A stretch of 64,000 bases of DNA. It comes from Lichina pygmaea. Its lineage: Eukaryota; Ascomycota; Lichinomycetes; Lichinales; Lichinaceae. Under the pieces are notes generated by a model, which saw nothing but the letters and a program-made list of their open reading frames with translations, did no database searches and was not told where the DNA came from. The translations under genes were made by a program, and so were the position numbers. The stretch is taken from the NCBI GenBank assembly GCA_963422465.1, contig OY730169.1, positions 5,332,001 to 5,396,000 of the forward strand. The letters run 5' to 3'. Positions 11,078 through 26,301 of this stretch are shown here, piece by piece; within the stretch, counting starts at the first letter, position 1; each line of letters starts with the position of its first letter.

Positions 11078-12501
11078 ATGGCGTCGAGGGAGATGGCCGA
11101 GACCAAGGGCACGCCCGAAGTGCCTCCCAGCCCGGATGGTGCAAACCAGAAGGATCTCGAGCGGCTGGACGTCGACCCGCCAGCGACAGCGGCCGGCCCG
11201 GGACAGGACACGCCGATGTTCAAGCGTCTCAGCTGGCTCGACCGGCTGCTGGCGCTGTGGATCTTCCTCGCCATGGCCGTTGGCATCATCCTCGGCAATT
11301 TCGTGCCTAATACAGGCCCGGCGCTGCAGAAGGGAGATTTCGAGGGCGTGTCGATTCCAATAGGTACGGTCCCTCCGGACCGAACCCCCCTCTCGTCTTC
11401 TGGAGGAGGCGCCCCTTTAAGATTCGTCCCGTACAGCGTCAGTGCTGACATGCTCCTGGAACAGCCGTCGGACTGCTGGTCATGATGTACCCCATCCTCT
11501 GCAAAGTCCGCTACGAGACCCTCCACATTGTCTTCCGTAGCCGTGGCATCTGGGTGCAAATTCTGTTCAGCATCGTGGTCAACTGGGTCGTGGCGCCGCT
11601 GGTGATGGTAACTTTTCTCTCTCGGTCCTCTCCTCGCCCCGAGCAGATCCGTCGAACAATGTAAATGTGGCCGTAGCATCCGTGCTGATGCTGAACAAGG
11701 TTGGTCTCGCGTGGGCGTTTCTCCCGGACGAGCCGTCGCTGCGGGAAGGTTTGATCTTGGTCGGCATCGCGAGATGCATCGCGATGGTAGGTTCCCTGCC
11801 GCCCGCAGCCCACGCCCAAGACGGTCCCTGACACTCGACGACAGGTTCTGATCTGGAACGACCTGGCCGGAGGCGACGGCGACTACTGTGCCATCCTCGT
11901 CGCGGTCAACTCGATTCTGCAGATGGTTCTCTTTGCGCCTCTCGCGGTCTTCTACCTGCGAGTAGTCAGTCGGTCGGCCGGGACGGCCACGGTCGACTAC
12001 TCGACCGTGGCCAAGAGTGTCGCCATCTTCCTCGGCATTCCCCTGGGCGCGGCCATCGTCACGCGCTTCGCCGTCCGCAAGCTGGCCGGCGCCAGCTGGT
12101 ACGACCGCGTCTTCATCAAGGTCATCGGCCCGCTGTCGCTGATCGGGCTCATCTTCACCGTCCTCATCCTCTTCGCGTCGCAGGGCAAGCGTGTCGTGGA
12201 CCAGATCGTGTCGGTCGTCCGCGTCAGCGCACCCTTGATCGTCTACTTCGCCCTCATCTTCTTCATCACGCTCTTCGTCGTCCATCGCTTCGGCTTCGGC
12301 TACCGTCTCGGCTGCACCCAGAGCTTCACCGCCGCCAGCAACAACTTTGAGCTCGCCATCGCCGTCGCCATCGCAACCTACGGCGCCAACAGCGATCAGG
12401 CCTTGGCCGCCACCGTCGGCCCGCTCATCGAGGTGCCCGTGCTGCTGGGGCTCGTCTACGTCGTCCGGGTCATCGGCCGACGAATCTCTTGGAGGCAATG
12501 A
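11078..12501 (+). CDS. ACR3: Arsenite efflux transporter Acr3
   Basis: This plasma-membrane exporter moves arsenite (and some antimonite) out of the cell. Exons 11078-11363, 11465-11607, 11700-11786 and 11845-12501 give 390 aa; introns are 101, 92 and 58 nt. The match begins at LSWLDRLLALWIFLAMAVGI (TM1). The splices restore IPIAVGLLVMMYPILCKVRYE, LVMVGLAWAFLPDEPSLREG and [27 protein letters not shown] holds the cysteine that is essential in bacterial Acr3, and NSILQMVLFAPLAVFYLRV and GIPLGAAIVTRF follow. About ten membrane segments are expected. The first 45 residues are a hydrophilic leader. No arsenate reductase or other arsenic gene lies beside it. Confidence 0.95.
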
Positions 12502-13604
12502 TCTTTGCTGTGAGGGCGTCTTGGCGCCGTGTCTTCACGACTTCTTTTCTCCTTCGCATCTGTCATGCATTTTCTCGCTACCGCACACGAATCTAGACAA
12601 TATTCCACTACATACGTACCAAGAGAGATACTTACCTGTTTTCACCAGGTGACGTTTCGCTTTCCCCAGGAGAACGTCCTACAGTACATCGTATCGGAGA
12701 GCATGGAACTCCCTGAATCCGTCTCTACTTCTCCGTCGGCATATCTTGTGTGGAGAGAGAGACAGAGTAGTTGCGCGTCGACAGCTTCTCCTTTTCTCAC
12801 AGCATGGCAAAATCACATGGAGGTCGTTATTCCTTCTCTAACAACCCACCGTTCTGTCAAAAGCAGTGCCACCAGTCTCCTATGATGCAGGCTCCGGTGC
12901 AAGCTGTCTGCATTTCTGCGCCATCTATCTCGTATCGTCGAGTGTTGGGGGCGGGAGGGGCCGGGTGGGTGAAAAAAGCCAATCGTGAGCCAGGTTGTCT
13001 CACAGTCATGCCGCCCTGCAGCCCTTACCGGTAGTGGTTGAAAGGGTTAGTCATCAACGGCTGACTCACTGCGTTGAGATCCATCACGGAGGTCGGTCGG
13101 CGTCATCGAGTGTCCGACGACGGCCGCGTGGGCGTGCCAAGCTGCAGTGGAACGGCGGAACGGAGACCGAATGGTCGGAACATTCGACTAGCCGGTAGAA
13201 ACTGTTACTCTAGGCTCACCATTGATGGGTACCGATCTCTGTTGCTGCCGTCAGCCATAATCAATTGAGCCGTCAGCTCCGCCTGACTCACACTCTTCCT
13301 TGCTCATCCTCTCATTCTCTTGCGGTGTCGACGTTCGACCAGCTCTAATTGATATTTGGAGGAGGTGGACGCCTCAGGCTCGTTCGGTTCTCCATCGACA
13401 TTGTCCTTCTTCGGTCGTTGTTTTCGTCTGGCTCTCCAATCCCCCCCCCCCCCCCCCCCCCCTCTCTCTCTCTCTCTCGTTCAATGGGCTGCTATCGTCG
13501 CATCCACGGCCCAATTGCCTTCGTCTGGACATCAAGCCCGTCAGCTAGAGCTTCTGGGAGCGCGCTATCGTACGACGATATCAAAGCGAGCGCTTTCTTG
13601 TGTG
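12502..13604. other. Intergenic and 5' leader of the MFS gene
   Basis: No gene seen. The first part is the 3' flank of ACR3. A run of 22 C at 13441-13462 followed by about eight CT units lies some 140 bp before the MFS start codon, probably in its 5' UTR or promoter. Confidence 0.6.
13441..13479. repeat. Poly-C(22) plus (CT)n tract
   Basis: A perfect 22-base C homopolymer runs directly into a CT microsatellite upstream of the MFS transporter gene. On the other strand it is a G-run that could form a quadruplex. Confidence 0.9.
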
Positions 13605-15556
13605 ATGGCGACGGACCCAGAAAAGTCCCTTCAGCCAAACCACTCCGTCGTTGACGACAGCAGCTCCAACACGGCCCGCCCAAGCCACAAACCAAGCATG
13701 ACCGACCTCCAAAAGGCCGAGGCCGGCGACGGTGAGACCGCTGTGCCGCCGGCGGCCTCCACCACCGTCACCGAAGGCGAGAAGGGAACCGACGACGCCC
13801 GGAGAGACGTCGTCGAGAAGCACACCGATACAGCGCCCGAGGAAGATGAATCGCACTATCCGCATGGCTTCAAGCTCCTTCTCATCAGCTTGTCCCTCTG
13901 CTTCGCCGTCTTTCTAGTCGCCTTGGTACGCCTCCGGTCTGATTCCTGCGCCGAGAGCCCCTTCGCGCCAGACTGTCCTGGCTGATGATCGACGCGGCGA
14001 TGACAGGACCAAACCATCATCGCAACAGCCATCCCCAAGATCACCGATCGCTTCCGAGCCCTCGACGATGTGGGCTGGTACGGAAGCGCCTTCCTCTTCC
14101 CGATTGCGTAAGTCCTGACGTCCTCCCCCGCCGCTCTTTTTTCGATTGTCGTCTTGGCCTTCTCGTTGTGCGAGCTGGGACTGACGCGCGCTCCCGCAGT
14201 TCCTTCCAATTGATGTTCGGCAAGTTCTACACCTTTTTCTCCATCAAGTGGGTCTTCTTGGCCGCCATTGGCGTCTTCGAACTCGGCTCGCTGGTGTGCG
14301 GCGCGGCACCGACGTCGGATGCGCTCATCATTGGTCGTGCCATCGCCGGCATCGGCGCCGCCGGCATCTTCTCCGGGGCGCTCATCATCATCGCCAACTC
14401 GGTTCCGCTACGCAGGCGGCCCATCTACACCGGCCTCGTCGGTGCCGTGTACGGCGTCGCCTCCGTCGCCGGACCGTTGCTCGGTGGCGCCTTCACCGAT
14501 CACGTCAGCTGGCGTTGGTGCTTCTACGTCAACCTGCCCATCGGCGCCGTCACCGTCGCCGGTATCTTCTTCTTCTTCAAGGCGCCCCGCGTCGCCCGCG
14601 GCGGCGACCTGACGCTGAAGCAGAAGCTGAGGCAGTTCGACCCCATCGGCACCGCCATCTTCATCCCCGCCATCATCTGCCTGCTGCTGGCGCTGCAGTG
14701 GGGCGGCTCGCGCTACGCCTGGGGCAACGCCCGCGTCATCGTTCTCTTGGTGCTCTTCGTGGCGCTCATCGTGCCCTTTGGCTGGCTTCAGGTGCGCCAG
14801 GGCGAGCTGTCGATCATCCCGCCTCGCATCGCCAAGCAGCGCAGCATCGCGGCCGGCTCCTGGTTCGCCTTCGCGCTCGGCTCCTCCTTCTTCGTCTTCA
14901 TCTTCTACGTGCCGATCTGGTTCCAGGCGATCAAGGGCGTCTCGGCGGTGCAGTCCGGCATCAACAACCTGCCCTTGATCCTCGGCGTCGTCATCTTCTC
15001 CATCGCGTCGGGCGGAGCGGTGACGGCGATGGGCTACTACACGCCCTTCATGATCGTGGCCTCGGTCTTCATCGCCGTCGGCGCCGGCCTGCTCACGACG
15101 TTCGAGGTCGACACGCCCTCGCCCAAGTGGATCGGCTATCAGATCATCTTCGGCGTCGGCATCGGCTGCGGCATCCAGCAGACCCTGATCGCGGCCCAGA
15201 CCGTGCTCGAGCTCGAGGACGTGCCGACGGGCACGTCCATCATCGTCTTCATGCAGACCCTCGGCGGCGCCCTCTTCATCTCGGTGGCGCAGAACGTCTT
15301 CACGAACCGGCTCGCGACCGGGCTCGCCCGCACCGCGGCCGAGCTCGACCCGGACATTGTGCTCAACGTCGGCGCCACCAGCATCAAGAGCCAGATCCCG
15401 GCCGCGTCGCTGCCGGGCGTGCTCTCGGCCTACAACCGCGCCATCACCGAGACCTTCTACGTCGGGCTCGCCATGGGCTGTCTCACCATGGTCGGCGCCC
15501 TGGCCATGGAGTGGAAATCGGTCAAGGGGAAGAAGCTCGTCGCGGCAGCTGCCTAA
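13605..15556 (+). CDS. DHA2-family MFS multidrug/toxin exporter
   Basis: This is a predicted 14-TM drug:proton antiporter of the plasma membrane. Exons 13605-13925, 14007-14107 and 14200-15556 give 592 aa; introns are 81 and 92 nt. A hydrophilic N-terminus of about 85 residues precedes [19 protein letters not shown] (TM1). The splice restores [17 protein letters not shown], which is motif D1 of DHA2 transporters. [20 protein letters not shown] (motif B region) and [20 protein letters not shown] (motif C of antiporters) follow, then [14 protein letters not shown]. The family includes pumps for mycotoxins, fungicides and siderophores, and substrate cannot be told from sequence. There are no biosynthetic neighbours, so it looks like a stand-alone exporter. 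Confidence 0.93.
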
Positions 15557-15924
15557 TTCGACCGATCTCCTCGACGCACCTCCTTTACGCATCTCCTCTA
15601 CGCATCATCTCTTGCGCATGGCTCCCGTCGTCTCGGTTTTTTTTTTTTAAACTATATCTTGTAATTATTCTACTCATGTTCCCCACTCCCCTTGCCTTCG
15701 TTATCGTTGTCCTCGATCGTTTGTGAGGCTACTGGTGGGTACTTGACACTTATAGATATCCTTCCCCTCGTGGTGTTTTTTTTTCGAAAGACGGGAAAAG
15801 GTGTTTTGATCCCACCATCTCCCAAACCCTCTGTCGCTTTGTCCTCCCCTGCAGTACCACTGCCCATGACTCATCATTCTCTCCCGCTGTGAATTCTTCT
15901 TCGAGTCTCTTGTCCTCCGCTCCA

Positions 15925-15927
<3 letters not shown>

Positions 15928-15957
<30 letters not shown>
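15928..15957. repeat. (CT)n microsatellite
   Basis: About 15 perfect CT units lie downstream of the MFS gene. Confidence 0.9.
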
Positions 15958-15967
<10 letters not shown>

Positions 15968-16143
15968 TAGACACGCACACGCACATACACATCCTCTCTT
16001 GTCTATAGCCTCTACAATACCACACATATCCCGCCACTCAGCCTCTCAATCTTCCAATCTTCCAATCTTGCAACTCTCCACACTCCACATACACTTTTCT
16101 AGAATATTGCACGAGATCCCTACTCCGAAAAGCATCCTCTTTC

Positions 16144-16147
<4 letters not shown>

Positions 16148-16182
<35 letters not shown>
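16148..16182. repeat. (CT)n microsatellite
   Basis: About 17 perfect CT units lie in the same intergenic region as the previous tract. Confidence 0.9.
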
Positions 16183-16186
<4 letters not shown>

Positions 16187-17028
16187 ATCCTCATTCTCAA
16201 AGTACAGTACTTACCTCTAGAGCTAGCCCTAAGAAAAGACAAGAATTCTCTCAAGACCGAGCTTGGCTCATCACTACGTACCGGTAGCCAGCTATCCTTC
16301 ACATTTGTTCTATCATCCATTGCCAGCTGTCCAAGTTTCGGTTCATCAAAGATGTTCAGCTACCGGAAACCTAACTACTTACAGTGGCCTGACAATAATC
16401 TACACCCCCCCTGGTCACAAATATCTGATCACTCAACTCCCTAGAGATATCACCGTGATGTAGAAATACAAGGCTGACTCTTCTTGCAGTGGGTCAAGCT
16501 ACCGTTGCTAGTGAGCTATGCACCACCAGGTAAGTACTTTTGACAAAGGAGAAGGGGGGGGGGGCCGATGTAGAAAAATCTGTCAACTAACCGGAGATCC
16601 GGACAATGACAGGCTACTTACGCCTGCGAGAAGTGATTGGCCGGGTAAGTATATGGTCACGCTCCTTTTCCAGATGGGGAAGGACCAGCGACCGATGCAG
16701 ATGTTCGACCTACCCTTCCCTGCTTCTTCGTCGATGATTGCTTGTTACCAATCGTCTGAGGTACGGTACAGTACAGTATCATCACACATGAGCACCACAG
16801 TAACATGTATACGCTGACCGATCCGCACGGAGTTGGGGGGGGTTTTTTTTTGAAGATTAGAATGGACATCCATGAATCGATGACGGATTACCCTGGTCGA
16901 GACGGGAGTGCGAAAAGATGCAACCCAAGAGAAAATTTTTTTTTTTATCACCATTACAACTGATGTAGATCTCGATGACGTGTGTACACGAAGCCGCTGT
17001 CATGTTGTTGCTACGGATCTTTCATCCC

Positions 17029-20000
17029 CTAGTAAGGGATTCCGTTTGTCATGAGCTGGAACTGGTCGTAGCCCTTGGTCGAGTAGCTCCCTCTGCTCTT
17101 CTTGATGAGATCGCGCATGAAGTCGGCCGCTTCGGTCTCGGACTTGTCGAGCACGAACCGATCGCGGAAGTGGTCCATGGTCTCCGGCTTGAAGCAGGGA
17201 AGACCGCTGCCGAGCATGGGCCGGACAATGTCGACGAGCTGCTCCGTGTGCGGACGGCTGGCCAAGAAGGCTTTGATGCACAGCTCTTCGAACCAGCGGT
17301 ACGGCTGAGACGATTCCGAATGCGACTGCCCGCTGGCCACGCCACCCATGACGGCCACCATCTCCGACGTCAGCTTGAACGGAGCCCGCTCGAACTTGAC
17401 CCCGCCAGGCGCGATGTCGAAGCAGAATCCAAAGTCGATGTGAAGAATGTGCCCGGCGTCATCGACCATGATGTTGCCGTTGTGCCGATCCTTGAACTGC
17501 AAGAGGTATGAGATGACGGAATACGCCGCCATGCTCTTGACAAAGTTGCTTCGCGCCTCTTGGAACCGGATCGACTGCTCGCCGCCGTATTTGGAGACGA
17601 AGTAGTCGTACAGCCCATTCACCGTCTCCCGGCCGAGCATGTCGCGCGAGATGCTGTTGGGAAGCACGTCGATGACGCCGCATCCTGGTGCCGTCGCCGT
17701 GACTCGATATGGGAAGACGTAGGCGTCGAGCCCAACGTGATGGAAAATCCCGCGGAAGGCTGCGATCATCTGAAGCGCAAGAACATCCTGACGACAGTCG
17801 TCTCCTACCTTGAAGATGGCCGACTGCCACACCTCCATGGTGTCGATCTGCTTGGTGGTGCCGGCATTCTGGTGAGCTTGCTCCGGTGCTCCCTTTGCCT
17901 CGGACGTCTCGCCCGCCGTCTTTCTGATCCAGAACGTGGCCATGTATGGGGCCTTGGCGTGGCTTTGCAGCGGCTTGCCAGAGGTTCGATCGATGCCAAT
18001 GACGATTCCGTCGGGGTTGCTGGGCAAGTAGACGCCAACATCGACCTTGATTCTGCGCAGCTCCTCTTCGATCTTCTGCTTTTTTTCGGCTTTACTCCTC
18101 TTGATGTAGGGTCGAAGCTTGCCCGAGATCCCTGTGACTTCTGCGAAAAACGCGAATTCCCGCTCATAGAACGAATGGTCAGCGGGGGAGAAGCTGGACA
18201 GCATATTCTTCATGACCTTGTCAAGTTCGGGTTTGATGGGATCAGGCTGGTTTGGTGATCAGCATATTGAGATATTGAAAGTTACGCAGGGGTGAGAAGG
18301 GGATCCATGTGTCGTACAATCTGAGAGTCTTCATCCTTGTAAGAGTTGGCCTTCATGTTCCAGATGATTTGGTGCGCGAAGAGTTGCGAGAATTTGGCAG
18401 TCTGAACAATATAACGCTCCACATATCCGAGGGCATCATATCGAAGGGTCTGGACAATCTGTGGCACGTAGAAGAATGTGACATCGACGGAATGAGCCTC
18501 GAGAGCCCGCATGGCGTACTGAAGGATGAATGGGTGGCTTCTGTAGGCCGGAAGAAAGTAGTTGACGGCGGTTATGGGATCCACTGGTGCCCAGTATAGG
18601 AGATACTAGTCATATTAGAGGTATGAGATGCAAAGGCAGGAGCAAAGATACCTTTAGCTGCCACGACACATCATCGAGAAGAGATGTGCCCAGCATCATC
18701 GACACAGCTTCCGCTTGGCCAATCCCTTGCTCAGGATGTTCTAACAGAAGCGTACGTAACGCGCCATTCAGAGGCTGGTGCTTGAACCGGCTCACAAACT
18801 GGACAGCCAACGCAACACTCTCTTGCCAGGCGACCCCAAGATGATTTAGCAGCAAAGTCTAATTCAGTCAGTTTCCGTTGTCGGCTCAGCTGGGGGTTTC
18901 GTGACATACATCGCTAGGAGCGCTCTTCGAGTTGCTGTTCGCAGCAAAATGCTGTCTCGCGTCGTGATCGAGAGGGAACAGCCACACGATGAGCCGGTTC
19001 TGCTCGTTTTGGATCAGCGCAAGCAGCAGATCCTGCTTTGCTTGCAAGGACTTGAAGGACCCCCAAGGCTTTAGTCCAATAAGAGTGACGTTCTGCAACG
19101 CGCTCTCGACGTTGGCGAGGATATGCGTCTCCGCTTTGACCTGTAGCCGATTGCCCCCGTAGGACCAACTTTGACCTTTAGCTTCAGCACAGAGACGTTG
19201 GAAAGAAACCATCCACTAACCGAGGGGGGAATGTAAACCAGCTTAGCGCAGCAGACAGCACCCGATCCTTCAATTTCCATCTTGCCCTTGCATCCATGCC
19301 AGTGCTATACCTGAGAACGGACAGACCGAACAGCACCATCTGAAAATGTGCTTCTCGCGTCAAGGGGTGCCCCGTGGGATGTCGAAGCTCGGAGAGCATG
19401 ACATATGCCAATCGCTGAAAGACCGTCTGCGTGTGCACATTTCCCAGCCGACAAGCGTTGAACTGGCTGCTTAGAAACTGGACAAGTTTCAAGTGAGGTG
19501 AGATCAGCCTGAGGGCTGCCTGCTGTCGTTGGTGGATCCGCTCGCTGTCCGACGGTGCAAACTCCTTTTTATGGTAGAACGGATCGATATGGCTATTTCG
19601 CGTCAGTGGCCACTGTTTCACACTGCCCGGATTGAAAAACTCACGAAAGCCTGGAATCGAACATGCCAAGTCTACGCCGTACAGTGTCCTGACAGTGTTC
19701 TGCTATCTCGACCAACAATCGAGACTCTATGGCCGGATTTTCGTTGATGACATTCAGCCAGAGTGATATACCGAGGTTGATGGACTGCTTGGTAAACAGG
19801 ATGAACGGGATGCGCACAAGCTGACGAGCAATGCTACAGGAGCCTTCACGAGGCCGGGAGAGGAACGATGCTGCTTGTCCCAAAGCTCTACGAAGCTCTT
19901 CATTCGACACCTCCTTGTTGGCTTGTGCTTCGGCTTCGAGATTCGCCAATGAGGCTTCGATGCCTGCCGAAAGGTCCCCGGCCTTGCGTTCGGCACAAGG

Positions 20001-23000
20001 GTGAGACGCCTCCCCTGGAGGCCGTCAGAGGAACCAATCTGTTGCCAGTGCAAGGCCTTACCTGATGGATAATCTCGGGTGCCCTCGTCGCCATTCTTCT
20101 CAAAGAGCCCTCCGGCTCTCATATACTCCTGTCTCTTCGTATACGCGCCCATGAAGTCGGATGCCGTGTTTATGTTGAAGTCGCCATGGCGATCAATTGC
20201 AGCTGCGAGATGTAAGTCGTGGCCGTGGTACTGCTGCTAAGAACTTACTCAGCCTCTGATCCGTACTCGGTATAGTGCAGCCCATGTCCAGCGCAAATGA
20301 GCGCCCCAGCGATAAGTGACCAAAGGTGCCATCGTCGATGTACTCGGAGAGGTACGTCTGCCTCTCAATCAGCTTGATGGATCCCATTAATGAAAGCCAG
20401 ATGCCAATACCTGGAGCAACCCTTTCACATCCATCGGGGCCACATTGATGACACGCATGACCCAGACTCTTGCGCGCTTGTACAGAGAATTCAAGGTTCG
20501 CTTTCTGAGCGCGTAGTCATCTGAGAGGTCGATTGTGAGCCCAACTTTGGAGGACGTCAATGACGGAGTCCACCGGTACTCGTCCCTTTCCTCGTCGAGG
20601 CAGCTTGTCCACATCAATGAGAGCAACTCCAGAAGTGCGAATAGCGACGCCTTTTGACACAGGGCCGAAGGCGTGGCTTTGATGATTCGATCCGCGGCAG
20701 CCGAAGCCACATGTTGGACGTCCTCAACTCGGTGGCAGCAACATACAAAGATTGCTGCGAGCTGCTTTGCCAGATTCGATGCCGAGAATCTGTGGTCGAT
20801 GCCCTGTATGGCCTTTCGGATGTAGAGGTCCGTGACAGCCTCGCAGATTGCATCCATGCATCTGCCTAATGAGCCCGCGCCGATGTCCTGATCGACGAAG
20901 TAAGAAAAAATCTGGGTGCAGGCCCCGGTCTCCGCCCTCGTCGTCTCCATCAGATAGGTAGCTCTGAGGAATAGCAGCTGAGGATAGCTCAGGCCTTTGA
21001 TCTGCGATTCGCAGCTCGGCAGCAAAGCCGCAAGTGCTCTCTTGTGTTCTCCAGTGCGTTGCACGGTCATGCCTCTGCGTAAGACCGTGTTCAGCTCGAT
21101 GTCTGCCTCAAGGGAAATGGAACCGTCATCGGCGACGAGAGGACGGAGATGGACAGCCAACGTCCTCAACTCGGCGGCGTACGGTGCTTTTGGGTCTGAA
21201 GCCGTGGATCCATGTACCACGATGTTGAACCAAGCGTCACGGGCCAATGAGAGGATGTCATCCGCAACGAGCGTAGTGCGGGCAAGATCGCTGCGGGACA
21301 CAACCAGCGCGAGAGGTGGGAGCAACTGTCCAACCTCCCTGACGGCCAGCTCGAAATCGTGGTTATGGCCGTCACGTTTGCTCTGGATATCGCCCCTGCT
21401 GACAACCGACTCCAGAAGATGAACGAGGAAAAGTGCATACAAGGGCGAGTCTGTCGGAAGATTGGCTGCCAGGAAAACCCGGGCGGTTGAGACCTGACAG
21501 AAATCAGCGCTCAGCCTACAGCCCCTGACCATGCTGTTATGCGGCATTCAGATTGCTCAACCTACCGATCCGCAAATCATCTCGTTCTTCTGGACAAGTC
21601 CGTCGTGGCAAACCTTCGAGTAGAGTCGGAGCAGCGATCTCAGCTCAAGGACGGTACCGATGAGGGCAAGACCGGCTGTTTCGCTGATGATGCGGCCATC
21701 CACCGCCGCGTTGATCTTACCAATCTTCTGGATCAGCATTGACTGCGCCAGAGCCGTTATCTTCTCGTCCTTGCGCGCGGTGGCGATGCCGACAATGGCC
21801 TGGATGACATTTCCGTACACGATGGTCGTGTCCTCTGCGCCGAATACCAGCGAGATCGCACTACCGGCCCTCTCAGTGCCGTCCGGAACGTGGCCATTGG
21901 CCCTGATGCTGCCGTTTGGCGTGATGCCGGTCGGGGTCGGCTTTTCGTCATTGCTGGTGCTGAGGGCGTTACCCAGCGTATACAGCGTCGATATTGTTCC
22001 GTCTTCAGAGAGACCCTGAAGGATGCGAGAGAGAGCCTTGACTGCGACGGCCATGGTGTTGCCTTGCGCTGCACTTCGCACGACGTATCGCAGCAATGAC
22101 CGACATAAAGGGGCGGCCTCCTCGGGAGCGACCTTGGCGAGTATCGCCATACAGTGCAGCACCACCGAGGCCAGTCGCTCGTCGGACATCTGAACGGGAT
22201 CGTTCACGGTATCTTCAAGCCACGAGAGCAAGGCCTCGGTGTCTGACAGCTCTCGATCGAGCAGAGTACATATCGAGAGGATCGTCAGTGTCGAAGCCTT
22301 GGCGGCGAAGGCGAGCCGCTGCTGCCAAGCCGAGCCGAGCTGCAAGAAATCAGCGCCGTCTTCAAGTAGTCTCATCTGACCGACTGCCAGATCGACCAAC
22401 GGTTCCATCTCGAAAGGATCTGTCCCGTCAGAGGTCGTCCTGAAGAGAACTGCGCTTTCAGCTTCGAGCGCGAGCCGATCCATCATCTCAGTCTCGGAGA
22501 TGGGCGGGGAACTCAAGACGAGGCCGGCGGCCATGCACGCGACAAGTCGCATGAAGCGCCGCTGTACGAGCATGGCTCCCAAAGGGTTCCCCATCGCGGC
22601 ATACTGCCTGATGTAGCGCTTCCAATCAGCGACCCGAGGGTCGGACGAGTCCAAGTGACGAGTGGTCGATAAGGCAGTCTCGATCGAAGTGAGAAAGCTA
22701 TCGGAGAGCAGCTCGCGCAACGATTCAACGACTCGTTGCTTTTCGAGCACCGTCCAAATATCTGCGTAGTGAACGGCTGCATCCAGAAAGCCTAGCAGTG
22801 CTACGGCAACAGTCGCGATTCGAGCGCTGGCCTCGTGCTCGCTGACGGGTGATCCCAGCTCATCTCCATCAACCCCATGAGAGTTTGCCGCGACTGCTTG
22901 TCGAACCCGCTCAAGAAAGTGTGATATGGTTTCGAGCGCGGACGCACGTAGGGAGCTGTGCTTCGAGCCAAGGCTCAGCACTGCCGAAGATAGACTCGAG

Positions 23001-23368
23001 CTCAGAATCTCCCACGGCGAGGGCCTAAACGAGCCCAAAGCGGGAGACGGCGAGAAGGTCTGCGAGAGTACCTCCAGGAGATATGGAGAAAGCTGATCCA
23101 AAAGGGTGCTGGCGCAGTTGACATCAAAGACCATCGGGGCTGCCTTCGATAGCGCCAGCAAAGACTCTAGTTCCTTATACCCCTGCCACCACAATCAGAC
23201 AGAATCCTTGGCATAGCATGAAGCACGGCTTGTCTCACGAACCATGGGAACGGAGCTGATGTTGCTGGGTGGATGCCTCGATTCATCGGCCGCCTTGGAC
23301 GGAGGCAAACGCTGAAGTCGCCTGAAGTCGGACAGGGCAGTAGTCCCACCAGGAGTCGCGGCCGACAT
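17029..23368 (-). CDS. STT4: Phosphatidylinositol 4-kinase III alpha (Stt4)
   Basis: This kinase makes PI4P at the plasma membrane, feeding PI(4,5)P2, cell-wall and actin signalling. Eleven exons give 1912 aa: 23368-23243, 23182-21566, 21493-20411, 20357-20249, 20202-20062, 19963-19645, 19592-19221, 19168-18910, 18858-18652, 18605-18318 and 18246-17029. All ten introns (46-98 nt) have GT-AG ends and the phases close. The long N-terminal half is helical repeat. GLLQ-TYLSEYIDDGTFGH and PPR-WSYGGNRLQ are restored by splicing, as is WQLK-YLLYWAPVDP in the lipid-kinase helical domain (about residues 1340-1500). SQI-PDPIKPELDK leads into FYEREFAFFAEVTGIS. The catalytic loop is FKDRHNGN (about residue 1758) and the metal motif is HIDFGF. 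The end QLMTNGIPY is typical. It is transcribed away from the checkpoint kinase gene across a 570-bp gap. Confidence 0.95.
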
Positions 23369-23938
23369 GACCGCGAGTTTAGACAAGGCTGTCCGCCGGA
23401 CCTTCCATGATCTGCCAGCGTCCCGTCAGCCAAGAGTACTTTGCAAGAATTGCAGGATGCCTTACGTCTCCATCATGAGACTGGTGCAGGAGGGATTAAC
23501 CGTCCTACAGCTATGCTCGACCTATCGTGCCATCCAACATGACTTGCCGGCGTGCTGTTCGAAGACACGGACGTCGTAGCTGGAAGGCGGTGCCACGATT
23601 ATTCCAGCTTCAGCCTCGACGCGGTTGCTGCAATGGCTTCTAAGCTTCGCCGTACGGTAGGGCCAACAATGACTGCGCCGTGTGCGCCTCGTGTGGCTGG
23701 TGCTGTCTGCGGGACTGACTCGAGCCATTCAGCTACCGCGCCCCCGGGCGAGACGTCCGAAGTCAAGCTGACGAGCCTCCATAGCGGCCAACCATCACTA
23801 CGGTACGGTACTGTATAAGGAGGTTCGGATCTGCCTGAAATGCTTTGAAGACCGTCTTTGAGCGCTACGGTACCGTATCTCGAGGTACAGGCCGAGGATT
23901 CTACCGTTCAACCCTTGCGCTCGCACCGTCAAGAAGAT
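23369..23938. promoter_or_regulatory. Shared divergent promoter region of STT4 and CHK2
   Basis: The 570 bp between the two start codons must hold both promoters. I see GTAC-type words (23651-23658, 23800-23815, 23870-23890) but no clear TATA box or named site. Function is inferred only from position. Confidence 0.5.

Positions 23939-26301
<2,363 letters not shown>

Larger units (their letters stand above)
15557..17028. other. Intergenic between convergent MFS and STT4 genes
   Basis: No gene seen. This is the 3' flank of both neighbours. It carries CT microsatellites at 15928-15957 and 16148-16182, a G-run at about 16553-16564, and short poly-T or poly-A runs at 16850 and 16938. Confidence 0.65.

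Noticed and set aside
10990-12498. 502-codon open frame on the minus strand
   Set aside because: It lies antisense to ACR3, is Asp/Arg-rich without domains, and mirrors the GC-rich codon use of the real gene.
14248-15726. 492-codon (plus) and 394-codon (minus) open frames
   Set aside because: Both are shadows of the MFS transporter; they code Arg/His- or Asp/Gly-rich nonsense while the MFS frame has clear family motifs.
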